From Leisingera sp. ANG-M7 (GTDB taxonomy: Bacteria; Pseudomonadota; Alphaproteobacteria; Rhodobacterales; Rhodobacteraceae): a DNA stretch of 64,000 nt. Within the stretch, counting starts at the first letter, position 1, and every line of letters begins with the position of its first letter. The notes below the pieces were generated by a model. It was not told where the DNA came from, did no database searches, and saw only the letters and a list, made by a program, of their open reading frames with translations. Positions 1-6,990 of this stretch are shown one piece after another. Where the stretch lies: assembly GCF_000813965.1 (NCBI RefSeq), contig NZ_JWLI01000007.1, positions 186,001 through 250,000 of the forward strand. The letters run 5' to 3'. The translations under genes were made by a program, and so were the position numbers.

Positions 1-82
1 AGTTTACCGCTGGCTCGGCACCTACAAGATCGTTATCTTCGCCACCGCGCTTGGACCGTGGCTGGCGCTGCAGCTGGTCTGA
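1..82 (+). CDS. C-terminal fragment of an unidentified protein
   Basis: The last 26 codons of a frame entering from the left end, closing with TGA at 80-82. The visible tail is hydrophobic and ends ALGPWLALQLV, which would fit the last membrane helix of a small membrane protein. The family cannot be identified from this length. It lies 74 bases upstream of the DUF1244 gene on the same strand, so the two may be co-transcribed. Confidence 0.55.
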   Translation, partial: VYRWLGTYKIVIFATALGPWLALQLV

Positions 83-156
83 GGCCGCGCCCATTGCCCG
101 CCCCTGCCCCGGCTGCTAGGCCTGCGGGGACGCAAGACAATTCCGGAGCCACCGCC

Positions 157-471
157 ATGGACAAACAAACCGAGATCGAAATCCAGGCCGCCGCCTTCCG
201 CCGCCTGCAAAGGCACCTGATGGAAGACCGCACCGACGTGCAGAACATCGATCTGATGAACATGGCCGGCTTCTGCCGCAACTGCCTGGCCCGCTGGTAC
301 CAAGAAGCCGCCAACGAGCGCGGCATCGAGATGGACAAGAATGAAGCCCGCGAAATCTACTACGGCATGACCATGGAAGAGTGGAAAGCCAATTACCAGA
401 CCGAGGCCAGCGCCGAGAAACAGGCGGCCTTTGAAGTCGCCTTCAAGGAAAACGTGACCGACAAGCAGTAA
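157..471 (+). CDS. DUF1244 family protein
   Basis: A 104-residue soluble protein of the DUF1244 family, widespread in Proteobacteria, with no assigned function that I know of. The family signature is clear: residues 35-47 read NMAGFCRNCLARW with the Cys-x-x-Cys pair at 40 and 43, followed by a segment rich in Glu and Tyr (YYGMTMEEWK). The length is normal for the family. The frame stays open upstream to 58, but that extension is Pro/Ala-rich and unlike the family; the ATG at 157 has GGAG at 144-147, so that start is chosen. A two-hairpin terminator follows the stop. What the Cys pair binds, if anything, is not shown by the sequence. Confidence 0.9.
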   Translation: MDKQTEIEIQAAAFRRLQRHLMEDRTDVQNIDLMNMAGFCRNCLARWYQEAANERGIEMDKNEAREIYYGMTMEEWKANYQTEASAEKQAAFEVAFKENVTDKQ

Positions 472-495
472 CCAGCTGCTCTGCTGATCCGGGAC

Positions 496-529
496 AGAGG
501 GGCGTTGCCCCTCTTGGCCTTACGGCCAA
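496..529 (+). terminator. Tandem hairpins after the DUF1244 gene
   Basis: Two adjacent perfect hairpins: AGAGGGGC-GTT-GCCCCTCT (496-514) and TTGGCC-TTAC-GGCCAA (514-529). There is no long T run. They sit 25 bases after the DUF1244 stop and before the convergent HxlR gene, as expected of a terminator. Confidence 0.5.
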
Positions 530-538
530 TTCACCCCG

Positions 539-560
539 GAGTATTTGCCCAAAGGTGAAA
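539..560 (+). repeat. Solo GAGTATTT motif (diverged)
   Basis: GAGTATTT followed by CCCAAAGGTGAAA matches the one-sided form of the GAGTATTT-N2-GGAAAGATGAA module found complete at 5806, 10423 and 53147. It lies directly after the terminator of the DUF1244 gene. The second half is diverged, so the assignment is tentative. Confidence 0.35.
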
Positions 561-579
561 GGGCTGGCTGGAGGCCGTC

Positions 580-1068
580 TCAGCCCCTCAGCCGCAACGC
601 AGCCCGCGCAAGATCAGCCGGTGCGCCATCCGCATCCACCAATGCCACCTGCAGCGGTGCGCCGGTCTCCCGGTCCACGACCCCGACCGGCGCAGCACCT
701 TCGGTGACATGCGCCTCCCCCCATTGCGCCAGCGCCAGGAAAGTCAGCGCCAGTCCGCGCCCGGCCTCGGACAGCACATAGGCCTGGCGCACCCGGTCGC
801 CAGCCTCCTGATAGGGCTGTTTCTCCAGTACCCCCCGCGCCACCAGACTGTTCAGCCGGTCCGTCAGCGTCGAGCGTGGCGCCTTCAGGTCTTCGCGCAT
901 GTCGTCATACCGGCAAACGCCATAGAAGGCCTCGCGCAGGATCAGGAGCGTCCAGCGGTCGCCAAGGATTTCTGCGGCCAGCGCCATCGGGCACTGTTCC
1001 TTGGGCACCAGGGCGCGGCGGCGGACAGCGGGCAGGGTTTCACGGGAATCAGAAGCTGAGTTTGACAT
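580..1068 (-). CDS. HxlR-family transcriptional regulator
   Basis: A 162-residue winged-helix DNA-binding protein of the HxlR family. Residues 22-95 carry the family core: PKEQCPMALAAEILGDRWTL with the conserved Cys26, then the recognition region (APRSTLTDRLNSLVARGVL) and the wing. The C-terminal 60 residues are longer than in the smallest HxlR members and may form a dimer or ligand-binding tail. It is transcribed away from a dienelactone hydrolase, and the 74-base gap contains three copies of an ACTCAGAT(A/T)-type half-site, so it probably represses itself and its neighbour. The inducer is unknown. Cys26 could serve as a redox or electrophile sensor, as in YodB-type members; that is inference. 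Confidence 0.9.
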   Translation of the reverse strand: MSNSASDSRETLPAVRRRALVPKEQCPMALAAEILGDRWTLLILREAFYGVCRYDDMREDLKAPRSTLTDRLNSLVARGVLEKQPYQEAGDRVRQAYVLSEAGRGLALTFLALAQWGEAHVTEGAAPVGVVDRETGAPLQVALVDADGAPADLARAALRLRG

Positions 1069-1072
1069 GCGG

Positions 1073-1119
1073 ACTCAGATAGGGGATTTCTATCTAAGTT
1101 CAAAATTGAGACTCAGATT
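1073..1119. promoter_or_regulatory. Probable HxlR operator (three half-sites)
   Basis: ACTCAGATA (1073-1081) and TATCTAAGT (1091-1099) form an inverted pair matching at 8 of 9 positions around a 9-base spacer. A third copy, ACTCAGATT, lies in direct orientation at 1111-1119. All three are in the gap between the divergent HxlR and hydrolase genes, where such regulators bind as dimers. Confidence 0.6.
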
Positions 1120-1142
1120 CGCCAGCAGAAAGGACAGACCCG

Positions 1143-1967
1143 ATGACCAATCGCCCGATGGACCAGGATGACACGCTCGAAGATTTCAAGCCGCGCCGGA
1201 TCACCCTCAACGATGTGGAGAAAACCGTGCATGTGTCCGGCCAGGGCCCGGCGGTGATCGTGATGGCAGAAATGCCGGGGATCAGCCCGCATGTGGCGCG
1301 CTTTGCCCGCTGGGTGCGTGATGCAGGCTTCACCGTCTACATGCCCTCGCTTTTCGGCCGCGACGGTGCCGTGGCCACGGCAGAGGATGGCGCAGACGTG
1401 TTCCGCCGTGCCTGCGTCAGCGCCGAGTTCCGCGCCTTTGCAGGCGGTGGTTCCAGTCCAGTCACCCAGTGGCTGCGGGCGCTGGCGCGCCTCGCGCATC
1501 AGGAGTGCGGCGGCCCCGGCACGGGCGCCATCGGCATGTGCTTCACCGGCAACTTTGCGCTGTCGATGATGCTGGAACCCGCCATGCTGGCGCCGGTGCT
1601 GGCGCAGCCCTCGCTGCCGTTGGACAATCCTGCAGGAGTTGAAAGCCCGCCCGAGGAACTGGCTGCCGTGCGCGAACGGCTGGAGCGCGAGGACCTCACG
1701 GTGCTTGCCTACCGGTTCCAGGGCGACGCCTTCTGCCAGGCGCAGCGCTTTGCGGCTTACTCTGAGGCTTTGGGGGAAAGATTTGACACCCGTACCCTGC
1801 CTGACAGCGCCGCCGCCGCGGAGGTGCCGCCATTCTTTTCCAAACACGTCCCCACACCGCACAGCGTGGTCACCGCGCATCTGGTGGATGAGGCCGGCAG
1901 CCCGACTTTGGCAGCGCGGGATGAGATCCTGGGGTTCTTCAGGCAGCGGCTGACGGAAAGCAGCTGA
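1143..1967 (+). CDS. Dienelactone hydrolase family protein
   Basis: A 274-residue cytoplasmic alpha/beta hydrolase of the dienelactone hydrolase family. The nucleophile elbow is GMCFTG with Cys133 in place of the Ser of ordinary esterases, as in true DLH enzymes. Glu43 (AEMPGISPH) matches the glutamate near the DLH active site, and a His follows in the C-terminal part (TPHSVVTAHL). Known members open enol-lactones in chloroaromatic catabolism, but most genomic copies have unknown substrates and no aromatic pathway genes are nearby here. It diverges from the HxlR regulator, whose probable operator lies in its promoter. Start: the first ATG, with AGAAAGGA about 8 bases upstream. Confidence 0.85.
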   Translation: MTNRPMDQDDTLEDFKPRRITLNDVEKTVHVSGQGPAVIVMAEMPGISPHVARFARWVRDAGFTVYMPSLFGRDGAVATAEDGADVFRRACVSAEFRAFAGGGSSPVTQWLRALARLAHQECGGPGTGAIGMCFTGNFALSMMLEPAMLAPVLAQPSLPLDNPAGVESPPEELAAVRERLEREDLTVLAYRFQGDAFCQAQRFAAYSEALGERFDTRTLPDSAAAAEVPPFFSKHVPTPHSVVTAHLVDEAGSPTLAARDEILGFFRQRLTESS

Positions 1968-2109
1968 TACCTGCGGCGTCTGCCTGATGCTACATCCGTT
2001 TCTGGCGGGACGCTGGCGATATGCCGCACCCGCCAGCGGAGAAACTCTCCTTGTGCTGCACCATCAAAAGGAGAATAGACCCGCAGCGCATTTCAAGTGG
2101 AAGACCCCA

Positions 2110-2304
2110 ATGAAACTCCTGAAGACCACGCTTTGCATTGCAACCTTGCTGGCCCCGGCCAGCCTTCACGCAACCCCGGCTGCAGCGCTGGCACCTGCCT
2201 TCGGGCCTGACGTTGTGATGCACGGCGGCGGCTGCCGCAAAAGCTCACCTCCGGGCCAGTGCTGCCACATGAAAAAAGCGACCGGCGAGGTGCATTGCCA
2301 CTGA
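2110..2304 (+). CDS. Small secreted Cys/His-rich protein
   Basis: A 64-residue protein starting MKLLKTTLCIATLLAPASLHA, a typical Sec signal peptide with a likely cut after the AxA-like HA. The remaining ~43 residues end in CRKSSPPGQCCHMKKATGEVHCH. The spacing of Cys, His and the TGxxHCH ending resembles the small motif (often CHxxxxTGxYHCH) seen at the end of many short exported proteins named for a YHYH-type motif; here Tyr is replaced by Val. A metal-binding or disulphide role is likely but unproven. The frame is open upstream to 1987, but only this ATG gives a signal peptide. It is convergent with the next gene, 26 bases away. Confidence 0.6.
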   Translation: MKLLKTTLCIATLLAPASLHATPAAALAPAFGPDVVMHGGGCRKSSPPGQCCHMKKATGEVHCH

Positions 2305-2330
2305 CAAGGAGCGGCAGGGCGCGCGCCGAT

Positions 2331-3161
2331 TCAGCGCTCCAGTCTTTCAAACCAGTCCAGCGCCATGGTGCTCCATCCCCTGGGCAGACCATGGCCGCCC
2401 TTATGCAGGATCACCTCAAGCCCGCCGGCGTCGCAGTCCCAGCGCTTACGCCAGATGCCATCTTCGGCCTCATGCGCGGCGGCGTTGCTGGGGCAGCCGT
2501 TTTCGCGCCGCCACAGCTGCAACCCCTCCCAGACGTCGGCCTGAACCACACTGGCGCCGGGGATGGCCCGGCCTTCCAGCGGCACGACGGTGTCGGCGAA
2601 TCCGTGAATGTGCAGCAGAGCGACCGGCCCCTTGCAGTCCCGCGTCATTGGCAGCCAGAAACCGCCGGAGACCCCTGCATACCCGGCCGCAAACTCCGGC
2701 ACCTGGCAGGCCATATCCCAGACCATCGAGCCGCCACGGGAAAAGCCGCTCAGCAGCAGTCGCTCCGGATCCACACCAGCCCGTTGCGCAGCATCCGCCA
2801 GCACCGCGCGCAGGAATTCCGTGTCGTTGCGGGGATAAGTGTTCCAGCCGTCTCGCACCGACCAGTCTGCAGGTTTGCCGTCTGCCCAGGGCAGGCCGCT
2901 GGGGGAAATTACCGCATAACCGCGCTGATTAAACGCGGTCACCAGCCCGGTATTGGCAACCACCTTGGCGCCGCTGCTGCCATAGCCATGCAGGAACATC
3001 ACTGCCGGCCCGCCCTGCCAACCGTCCGGCAGGGCCAGGTGGTATACGCCGCCGTCAATCCTGCACGGCACTTCCCCGCCGCACTGCGCGTCCTGCGCCG
3101 CCGCAACTGCCGGCATGCCCAGCAGAGCTGCGGCCAGCAGCATCAGGCCCTGTTTCAGCAT
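2331..3161 (-). CDS. Secreted LpqC/PHB-depolymerase-type esterase
   Basis: A 276-residue alpha/beta hydrolase of the LpqC / poly(3-hydroxybutyrate) depolymerase class (COG3509). Residues 1-22 form a signal peptide ending AVAAAQ, so it acts in the periplasm or outside. The oxyanion loop is HGYGSSG (58-64) and the nucleophile elbow GFSRGG has Ser151; Asp and His candidates follow in DTVVP and GGHG. Relatives include feruloyl and acetylxylan esterases, and the substrate cannot be told from the sequence. Four Cys residues suggest disulphides. It stands alone, convergent with the small secreted protein. Confidence 0.8.
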   Translation of the reverse strand: MLKQGLMLLAAALLGMPAVAAAQDAQCGGEVPCRIDGGVYHLALPDGWQGGPAVMFLHGYGSSGAKVVANTGLVTAFNQRGYAVISPSGLPWADGKPADWSVRDGWNTYPRNDTEFLRAVLADAAQRAGVDPERLLLSGFSRGGSMVWDMACQVPEFAAGYAGVSGGFWLPMTRDCKGPVALLHIHGFADTVVPLEGRAIPGASVVQADVWEGLQLWRRENGCPSNAAAHEAEDGIWRKRWDCDAGGLEVILHKGGHGLPRGWSTMALDWFERLER

Positions 3162-3225
3162 CAGCCCCTCCTCAGTCCGGTACGCGATCTACCCTAGCAC
3201 ACACCGCCAGCGCCGCTGCGGCCAT

Positions 3226-3253
3226 GAAAAAAGGCCGCCCGTTCTGGGCGGCC
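3226..3253 (-). terminator. Rho-independent terminator of the 78-aa gene
   Basis: Perfect stem GGCCGCCC / GGGCGGCC (3233-3240 and 3246-3253) with a 5-base loop. Read on the minus strand it is followed by a run of six T, so it terminates the small gene at 3328-3564. Confidence 0.8.
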
Positions 3254-3327
3254 GCTGCAAAATGTCTTTTTTGGAAAATCCCTGGACCGCAAGTTCGCGG
3301 CCGGGCGCGCACCCCCGAAGGCGCGCC

Positions 3328-3564
3328 CTAACCGCGCAAGCGGCCCAGAAGGCGCGCAGCCAGCGCGCCAGAGGCCGGACGCTCCCGCGCCAGGAGCTTG
3401 CCAGCGAGCCACCCCTGGCTGGCAGGCGCCTTGGCATAGTCGGGATGCACGACCTCTTCCGCGGTCAGCACCTGACGCACAGCAGCCAGGATTTCCACGT
3501 CGCTCGGCTCTGTGGCCTGGCTGTTCATGGCTTCCCCCATCTCCGGCTGATAACACTGTTGCAT
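3328..3564 (-). CDS. Hypothetical 78-aa protein
   Basis: A short Ala-rich protein (MQQCYQPEMGEAMNSQATEP at the start, ending ARLLGRLRG) that I do not recognise. There is no signal peptide or membrane helix. Real expression is supported by GGAGGTG seven bases before the ATG and by a strong minus-strand terminator just past its stop. An internal ATG at 3528 also has a purine-rich upstream stretch, so the protein may be 66 residues. It stands alone between two terminators. Confidence 0.6.
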   Translation of the reverse strand: MQQCYQPEMGEAMNSQATEPSDVEILAAVRQVLTAEEVVHPDYAKAPASQGWLAGKLLARERPASGALAARLLGRLRG

Positions 3565-3840
3565 ACTGGCACCTCCACGGTTTGCGGCTCTGGCTCGCGG
3601 CCCCCCTGGCCGGTTCCCATCGCCTGAAACCAGAATACCGCAAGCCGCCGCCTAAGGGCGCATTTTGTGTAAAATTAGTTAAAATCCAGAGCCGAAACAG
3701 GGGTTTTGCGGAACAGTCCACCAGACGTGGGGCGCATTGTTTCCAGGGCCGGGAGAATGCGCCTTTTCAGCCCCCTTGCAACCGGGCTGCCACTCCCCGA
3801 TCGGCGGGCCTGAAACTACGGAATCGATTCTCTATCAATT

Positions 3841-3865
3841 AAAAAGACCGCCCAGAAGGGCGGCC
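3841..3865 (-). terminator. Terminator of the D-amino-acid operon
   Basis: On the minus strand GGCCGCCC-TTCT-GGGCGGTC followed by five T. One pair is G-U when read as minus-strand RNA but a mismatch on the plus strand, which fixes the direction. It lies 26 bases after the transaminase stop. Confidence 0.85.
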
Positions 3866-3890
3866 TTCCAATCTGATCCGGCAAGCGGCC

Positions 3891-4751
3891 TCAGACGGCT
3901 TTCTTGCGGCTTTCTTCCAGGTAGATCTCGCGCAGGCGCTTGGCGATCGGACCCGGGGTGCCGTCGCCCAGTTGCGCGCCGTCGATCTCTACCACCGGCA
4001 TTACAAAAGCGCTGGCAGAGGTGGTGAAGGCCTCATCCGCTTCCTTGGCTTCCTCGATAGTGAACAAGCGCTCCTCGATCTCCATCTGCGCTTCCGCCGC
4101 CAGACGCAGCACTGCGGCACGGGTGATGCCGTGCAGGATGTCATTGCTGAGCGGCCGGGTCACGATCTTGCCACTCTTGACGTAATAGGCGTTGTTGGAG
4201 GTGCCTTCGGTCACATAGCCGTCTTCGATCAGCCAGGCATCATCGCAGCCTGCCTTCTTGGCCATCATCTTGCCCATCGACGGATAGAGCAGCTGCACGG
4301 TCTTGATGTCGCGGCGGCCCCAGCGGATGTCCTCGATCGAGATGATCTTGGCACCCTTCTGCGCAGCGGGGCTATCGGCCAGGCCGGGCTTGTTCTGGGT
4401 GAACAGCACCAGGCTCGGCGGGGTGTCAGCAGAGGGAAACACGAAATCCCGGTCGCCGTCAGAGCCGCGGGAGACCTGCAGATAGACAAGACCCTCTTCG
4501 ATGCCGTTCAGCTCCACCAGCTTGCGGTGGATTTCCAGAAGCTCCTCCTTGGAGCAGGGCGACGCCATGTCCAGCTCCTTCAGCGAGCGGTCCAGGCGCA
4601 CGGCGTGGCCTTCGAAATCGATCAGCTTGCCATCCAAAACCGAGGTCACCTCATAAACCGCATCGGCAAACAGGAAGCCGCGGTCAAAGATCGAAACCTT
4701 GGCCTCAGTCTCGGGCAGGTATTCGCCATTCACATAAACAGTACGGGTCAT
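3891..4751 (-). CDS. D-amino-acid transaminase
   Basis: A 286-residue PLP enzyme of fold type IV (class IV aminotransferase). It moves the amino group between D-amino acids and 2-oxoglutarate, giving D-Glu. Lys150 in RRDIKTVQLLYPS is the PLP lysine, in the context typical of D-amino-acid transaminases; TEGTSNNAYY (Glu182) is the cofactor-ring segment, and the N-terminus reads YVNGEYLPETEAKVSIFDRGF as in the family. Branched-chain transaminases of this fold differ at these sites, but ADC lyase or an R-selective amine transaminase cannot be fully excluded. The stop-to-start gap from dgcA is only 10 bases and GAGGAGA precedes the ATG at 4751, so it is the last gene of the dgcN-dgcA operon, where it would feed D-Glu to DgcN. 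Confidence 0.9.
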   Translation of the reverse strand: MTRTVYVNGEYLPETEAKVSIFDRGFLFADAVYEVTSVLDGKLIDFEGHAVRLDRSLKELDMASPCSKEELLEIHRKLVELNGIEEGLVYLQVSRGSDGDRDFVFPSADTPPSLVLFTQNKPGLADSPAAQKGAKIISIEDIRWGRRDIKTVQLLYPSMGKMMAKKAGCDDAWLIEDGYVTEGTSNNAYYVKSGKIVTRPLSNDILHGITRAAVLRLAAEAQMEIEERLFTIEEAKEADEAFTTSASAFVMPVVEIDGAQLGDGTPGPIAKRLREIYLEESRKKAV

Positions 4752-4761
4752 TGTTGTCTCC

Positions 4762-5727
4762 TCAACCCCACAGGGCAGCCTTGGGCGGGTGCACGCCATC
4801 GGCATCAAATGTCAAAGGTTCCTCGCGGTCTTCGGCCAGAAGCAGCGGCCCGTCAAGATCCGTAACCGCCGCACCCTGCGCCACAAGCGTCGCGGGCGCC
4901 ATCGCCAGCGATGAGCCGACCATGCAGCCGACCATCACCTGATAGCCCTCGGCCAGCGCTGCCTCACGCAGTTTCAGCGCCTCGGTCAGGCCGCCGGTCT
5001 TGTCCAGCTTGATGTTGACCACGTCATATTTGCCCTTGAGCTTGGGCAGGCTCTCGCGGTCATGGCAGCTCTCGTCGGCGCAGACTGGCACCGGGCGTTC
5101 CATTCCGATCAGGGCCTCATCCTCGCCTGCGGGCAAGGGCTGCTCCACCAGTTCCACGCCCAGGCGCACCAGATGCGGCGCCAACTCAGCGTAAACCGCT
5201 GCCGACCAGCCCTCGTTGGCGTCGATGATGATTTTGGCATCGGGCGCACCCGCGCGCACTGCTTCCAGACGGGGCATGTCATCGGGGGTGCCGAGCTTGA
5301 TCTTCAACAGCGGCCGGTAGGCGTTTTCCGCCGCTTGCTTCTGCATGTTCTCAGGCGTGTCGAGCGACAGCGTATAGGCCGTGATCTCCGCCTTAGGCTC
5401 CGGCAGGCCTGCCAGTTCCCAGACGCGTTTGCCTGCCTGTTTTGCCTCCAGATCCCACAGCGCGCAGTCAACCGCGTTGCGGGCGGCGCCGGCGGGCAGC
5501 AGCGACTGCAGCTCTTCGCGGGTGAAATCGGCAGGCAGGCCTTCGATTTCAGCGGTCACGCTTTCCAGTGTTTCATTATAACGGGCATAAGGCACGCATT
5601 CGCCCCAGCCGGTGACGCCGTCCTTTTCCACCCGCACGGTCAGCACCTTTGCCTCGGTGCGCGAGCCGCGCGAGATTGTGAAGACCTGCGCCAGTTTGAA
5701 GACGTCCGGGGTGACGGTGATGTTCAT
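4762..5727 (-). CDS. dgcA: N-acetyl-D-glutamate racemase DgcA (enolase superfamily)
   Basis: A 321-residue enolase-superfamily enzyme of the group long labelled dipeptide (L-Ala-D/L-Glu) epimerase. The catalytic set is visible: KIK at 142-144, metal ligands Asp169 (IIIDANEGW), Glu195 (VELVEQPLP) and Asp218 (CADES), and Lys240 in VNIKLDKTGG. In marine bacteria, proteins of this type encoded next to a DUF1611 protein were shown to racemise N-acetyl-D-Glu to N-acetyl-L-Glu. The DUF1611 gene lies directly upstream here, so that role is preferred over peptidoglycan dipeptide epimerisation. The ATG at 5727 (GAAAGGGCAG upstream) is chosen over an extension that translates the intergenic repeat. Confidence 0.85.
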   Translation of the reverse strand: MNITVTPDVFKLAQVFTISRGSRTEAKVLTVRVEKDGVTGWGECVPYARYNETLESVTAEIEGLPADFTREELQSLLPAGAARNAVDCALWDLEAKQAGKRVWELAGLPEPKAEITAYTLSLDTPENMQKQAAENAYRPLLKIKLGTPDDMPRLEAVRAGAPDAKIIIDANEGWSAAVYAELAPHLVRLGVELVEQPLPAGEDEALIGMERPVPVCADESCHDRESLPKLKGKYDVVNIKLDKTGGLTEALKLREAALAEGYQVMVGCMVGSSLAMAPATLVAQGAAVTDLDGPLLLAEDREEPLTFDADGVHPPKAALWG

Positions 5728-5805
5728 GAAACTGCCCTTTCCTGCGGCCCTGCGCGCGCCGCGGCGGGCCTTGGCATGATGCCCTTCATCCGGGGCACCC
5801 GCTCT

Positions 5806-5868
5806 TTCATCTTTCCAAAAATACTCCCGCCGGAGGCATCCCAGGCTGCGCCTGAGCACCTCCGGCGG
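5806..5868 (-). repeat. Hairpin plus solo GAGTATTT module between dgcN and dgcA
   Basis: Reading the minus strand after the dgcN stop there is a perfect 10-bp stem, CCGCCGGAGG / CCTCCGGCGG (5859-5868 and 5827-5836), then GAGTATTT-TT-GGAAAGATGAA (5826-5806). The second part is one arm of the hairpin that closes the ~370-bp repeats at 10.4 and 53.2 kb. It may act as an attenuator or mRNA-stability element inside the operon; that is inference. Confidence 0.65.
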
Positions 5869-5878
5869 GGCTGTTAGA

Positions 5879-6880
5879 TCAGACCGCTGCCAGCGCGTCC
5901 ACCAGGCGGCCGGCGCCGTGGCGGTACGGGTCGACGGCGGGCAGGCCCATACGCTCTTCGACTTCGGCCAGGTATTTCACGGCTTCGTCTTCGCTGAGGT
6001 GCTGGGTATTCACCGAGATGCCGACGATCTGACAGGCCGGGTTGGCACGCTGTGCCAGCGGCAGGGCCACGTCGCGCAGCTCTTCCAGGGTCGGCACGTC
6101 ATATTCCGGCAGGCCGCGCATATGGGTGCGGGTCGGCTCGTGGCACAGGATCAGCGCGTCCGGCTGGCCGCCGTGCACAAGCGCCATGGTGACGCCCGAG
6201 TACGAGACGTGGAACAGCGAGCCCTGGCCCTCGATCAGGTCCCAGTGATCTTCGTCGTTGTCCGGGGTCAAGTACTCGATGGAGCCTGCCATGAAGTCCG
6301 CAATGACCGCGTCCAGCGGCACGCCGTGGCCGGTGATCAGAATGCCGGTCTGGCCGGTGGCGCGGAAGGTCGACTTCATGCCGCGCTCGCGCATTTCGTT
6401 GTCCATCGCCATGGCGGTGTACATCTTGCCGACCGAGCAGTCGGTGCCAACCGCCAGGCAGCGCTTGCCGGTGCGGGGCTTGCCGTTGGCAATCGGGTAG
6501 CCGACGGTGGGCACGCGCACGTCGTGCAGGGTGCCGCCGTGGGTCTGGGCCGCGGCCACCAGGTCGCCTTCGTCGCGCAGCAGGTTGTGCAGGCCGGAGG
6601 CCAGATCATAGCCCATTTCCAGCGCTTCGATCAGCACTTCCTTCCAGGCTTGGGAAATCACGCCGCCGCGGTTGGCAACACCGATCACCAGCGTCTTGGC
6701 GCCGGCTTCCTTTGCTTCGGCCAGGGTCAGGTCTTTCAGGCCCAGGTCGGCGCCGCAGCCCGGCAGGCGGATCTGGCCGACGGCGTGGTCGGGGCGCCAG
6801 TCACGGATGCCGATGGCAACTTTGGCGGCCAGCATGTCGGGCGCATCGCCCAGGAACAGCAGATAAGGGGTTTCGATCAT
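5879..6880 (-). CDS. dgcN: D-glutamate N-acetyltransferase DgcN (DUF1611)
   Basis: A 333-residue DUF1611 protein. Its hallmark is a P-loop-like segment, GTDCSVGKMYTA (145-156), in the C-terminal NTPase-like domain, after an N-terminal domain with the conserved GVANRGG and LHNLLRDEG stretches. The family was annotated as NAD-dependent epimerase or unknown until DgcN was described as acetylating D-Glu with acetyl-CoA so that DgcA can racemise the product. The gene precedes dgcA and a D-amino-acid transaminase and follows an MFS carrier, all on one strand. The ATG at 6880 is preferred over an upstream in-frame GTG because AGAGGAA lies 8 bases before it. Confidence 0.88.
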   Translation of the reverse strand: MIETPYLLFLGDAPDMLAAKVAIGIRDWRPDHAVGQIRLPGCGADLGLKDLTLAEAKEAGAKTLVIGVANRGGVISQAWKEVLIEALEMGYDLASGLHNLLRDEGDLVAAAQTHGGTLHDVRVPTVGYPIANGKPRTGKRCLAVGTDCSVGKMYTAMAMDNEMRERGMKSTFRATGQTGILITGHGVPLDAVIADFMAGSIEYLTPDNDEDHWDLIEGQGSLFHVSYSGVTMALVHGGQPDALILCHEPTRTHMRGLPEYDVPTLEELRDVALPLAQRANPACQIVGISVNTQHLSEDEAVKYLAEVEERMGLPAVDPYRHGAGRLVDALAAV

Positions 6881-6990
6881 GGCGGGTTTCCTCTTCACTC
6901 TTGCCGGTGAGTTTGCGGAGATTCCCGCACAAGTTCATACCTATTCCGCTGCACGGCGCGCCTGGGGCGCAAGTTTCTCCTGCAATTTAG

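Noticed and set aside
4762-5859. N-terminal extension of dgcA reading ...REYFWKDERAG
   Set aside because: It is the translation of the intergenic GAGTATTTTTGGAAAGATGAA repeat. The same spurious peptide appears in frames over the 53-kb repeat.
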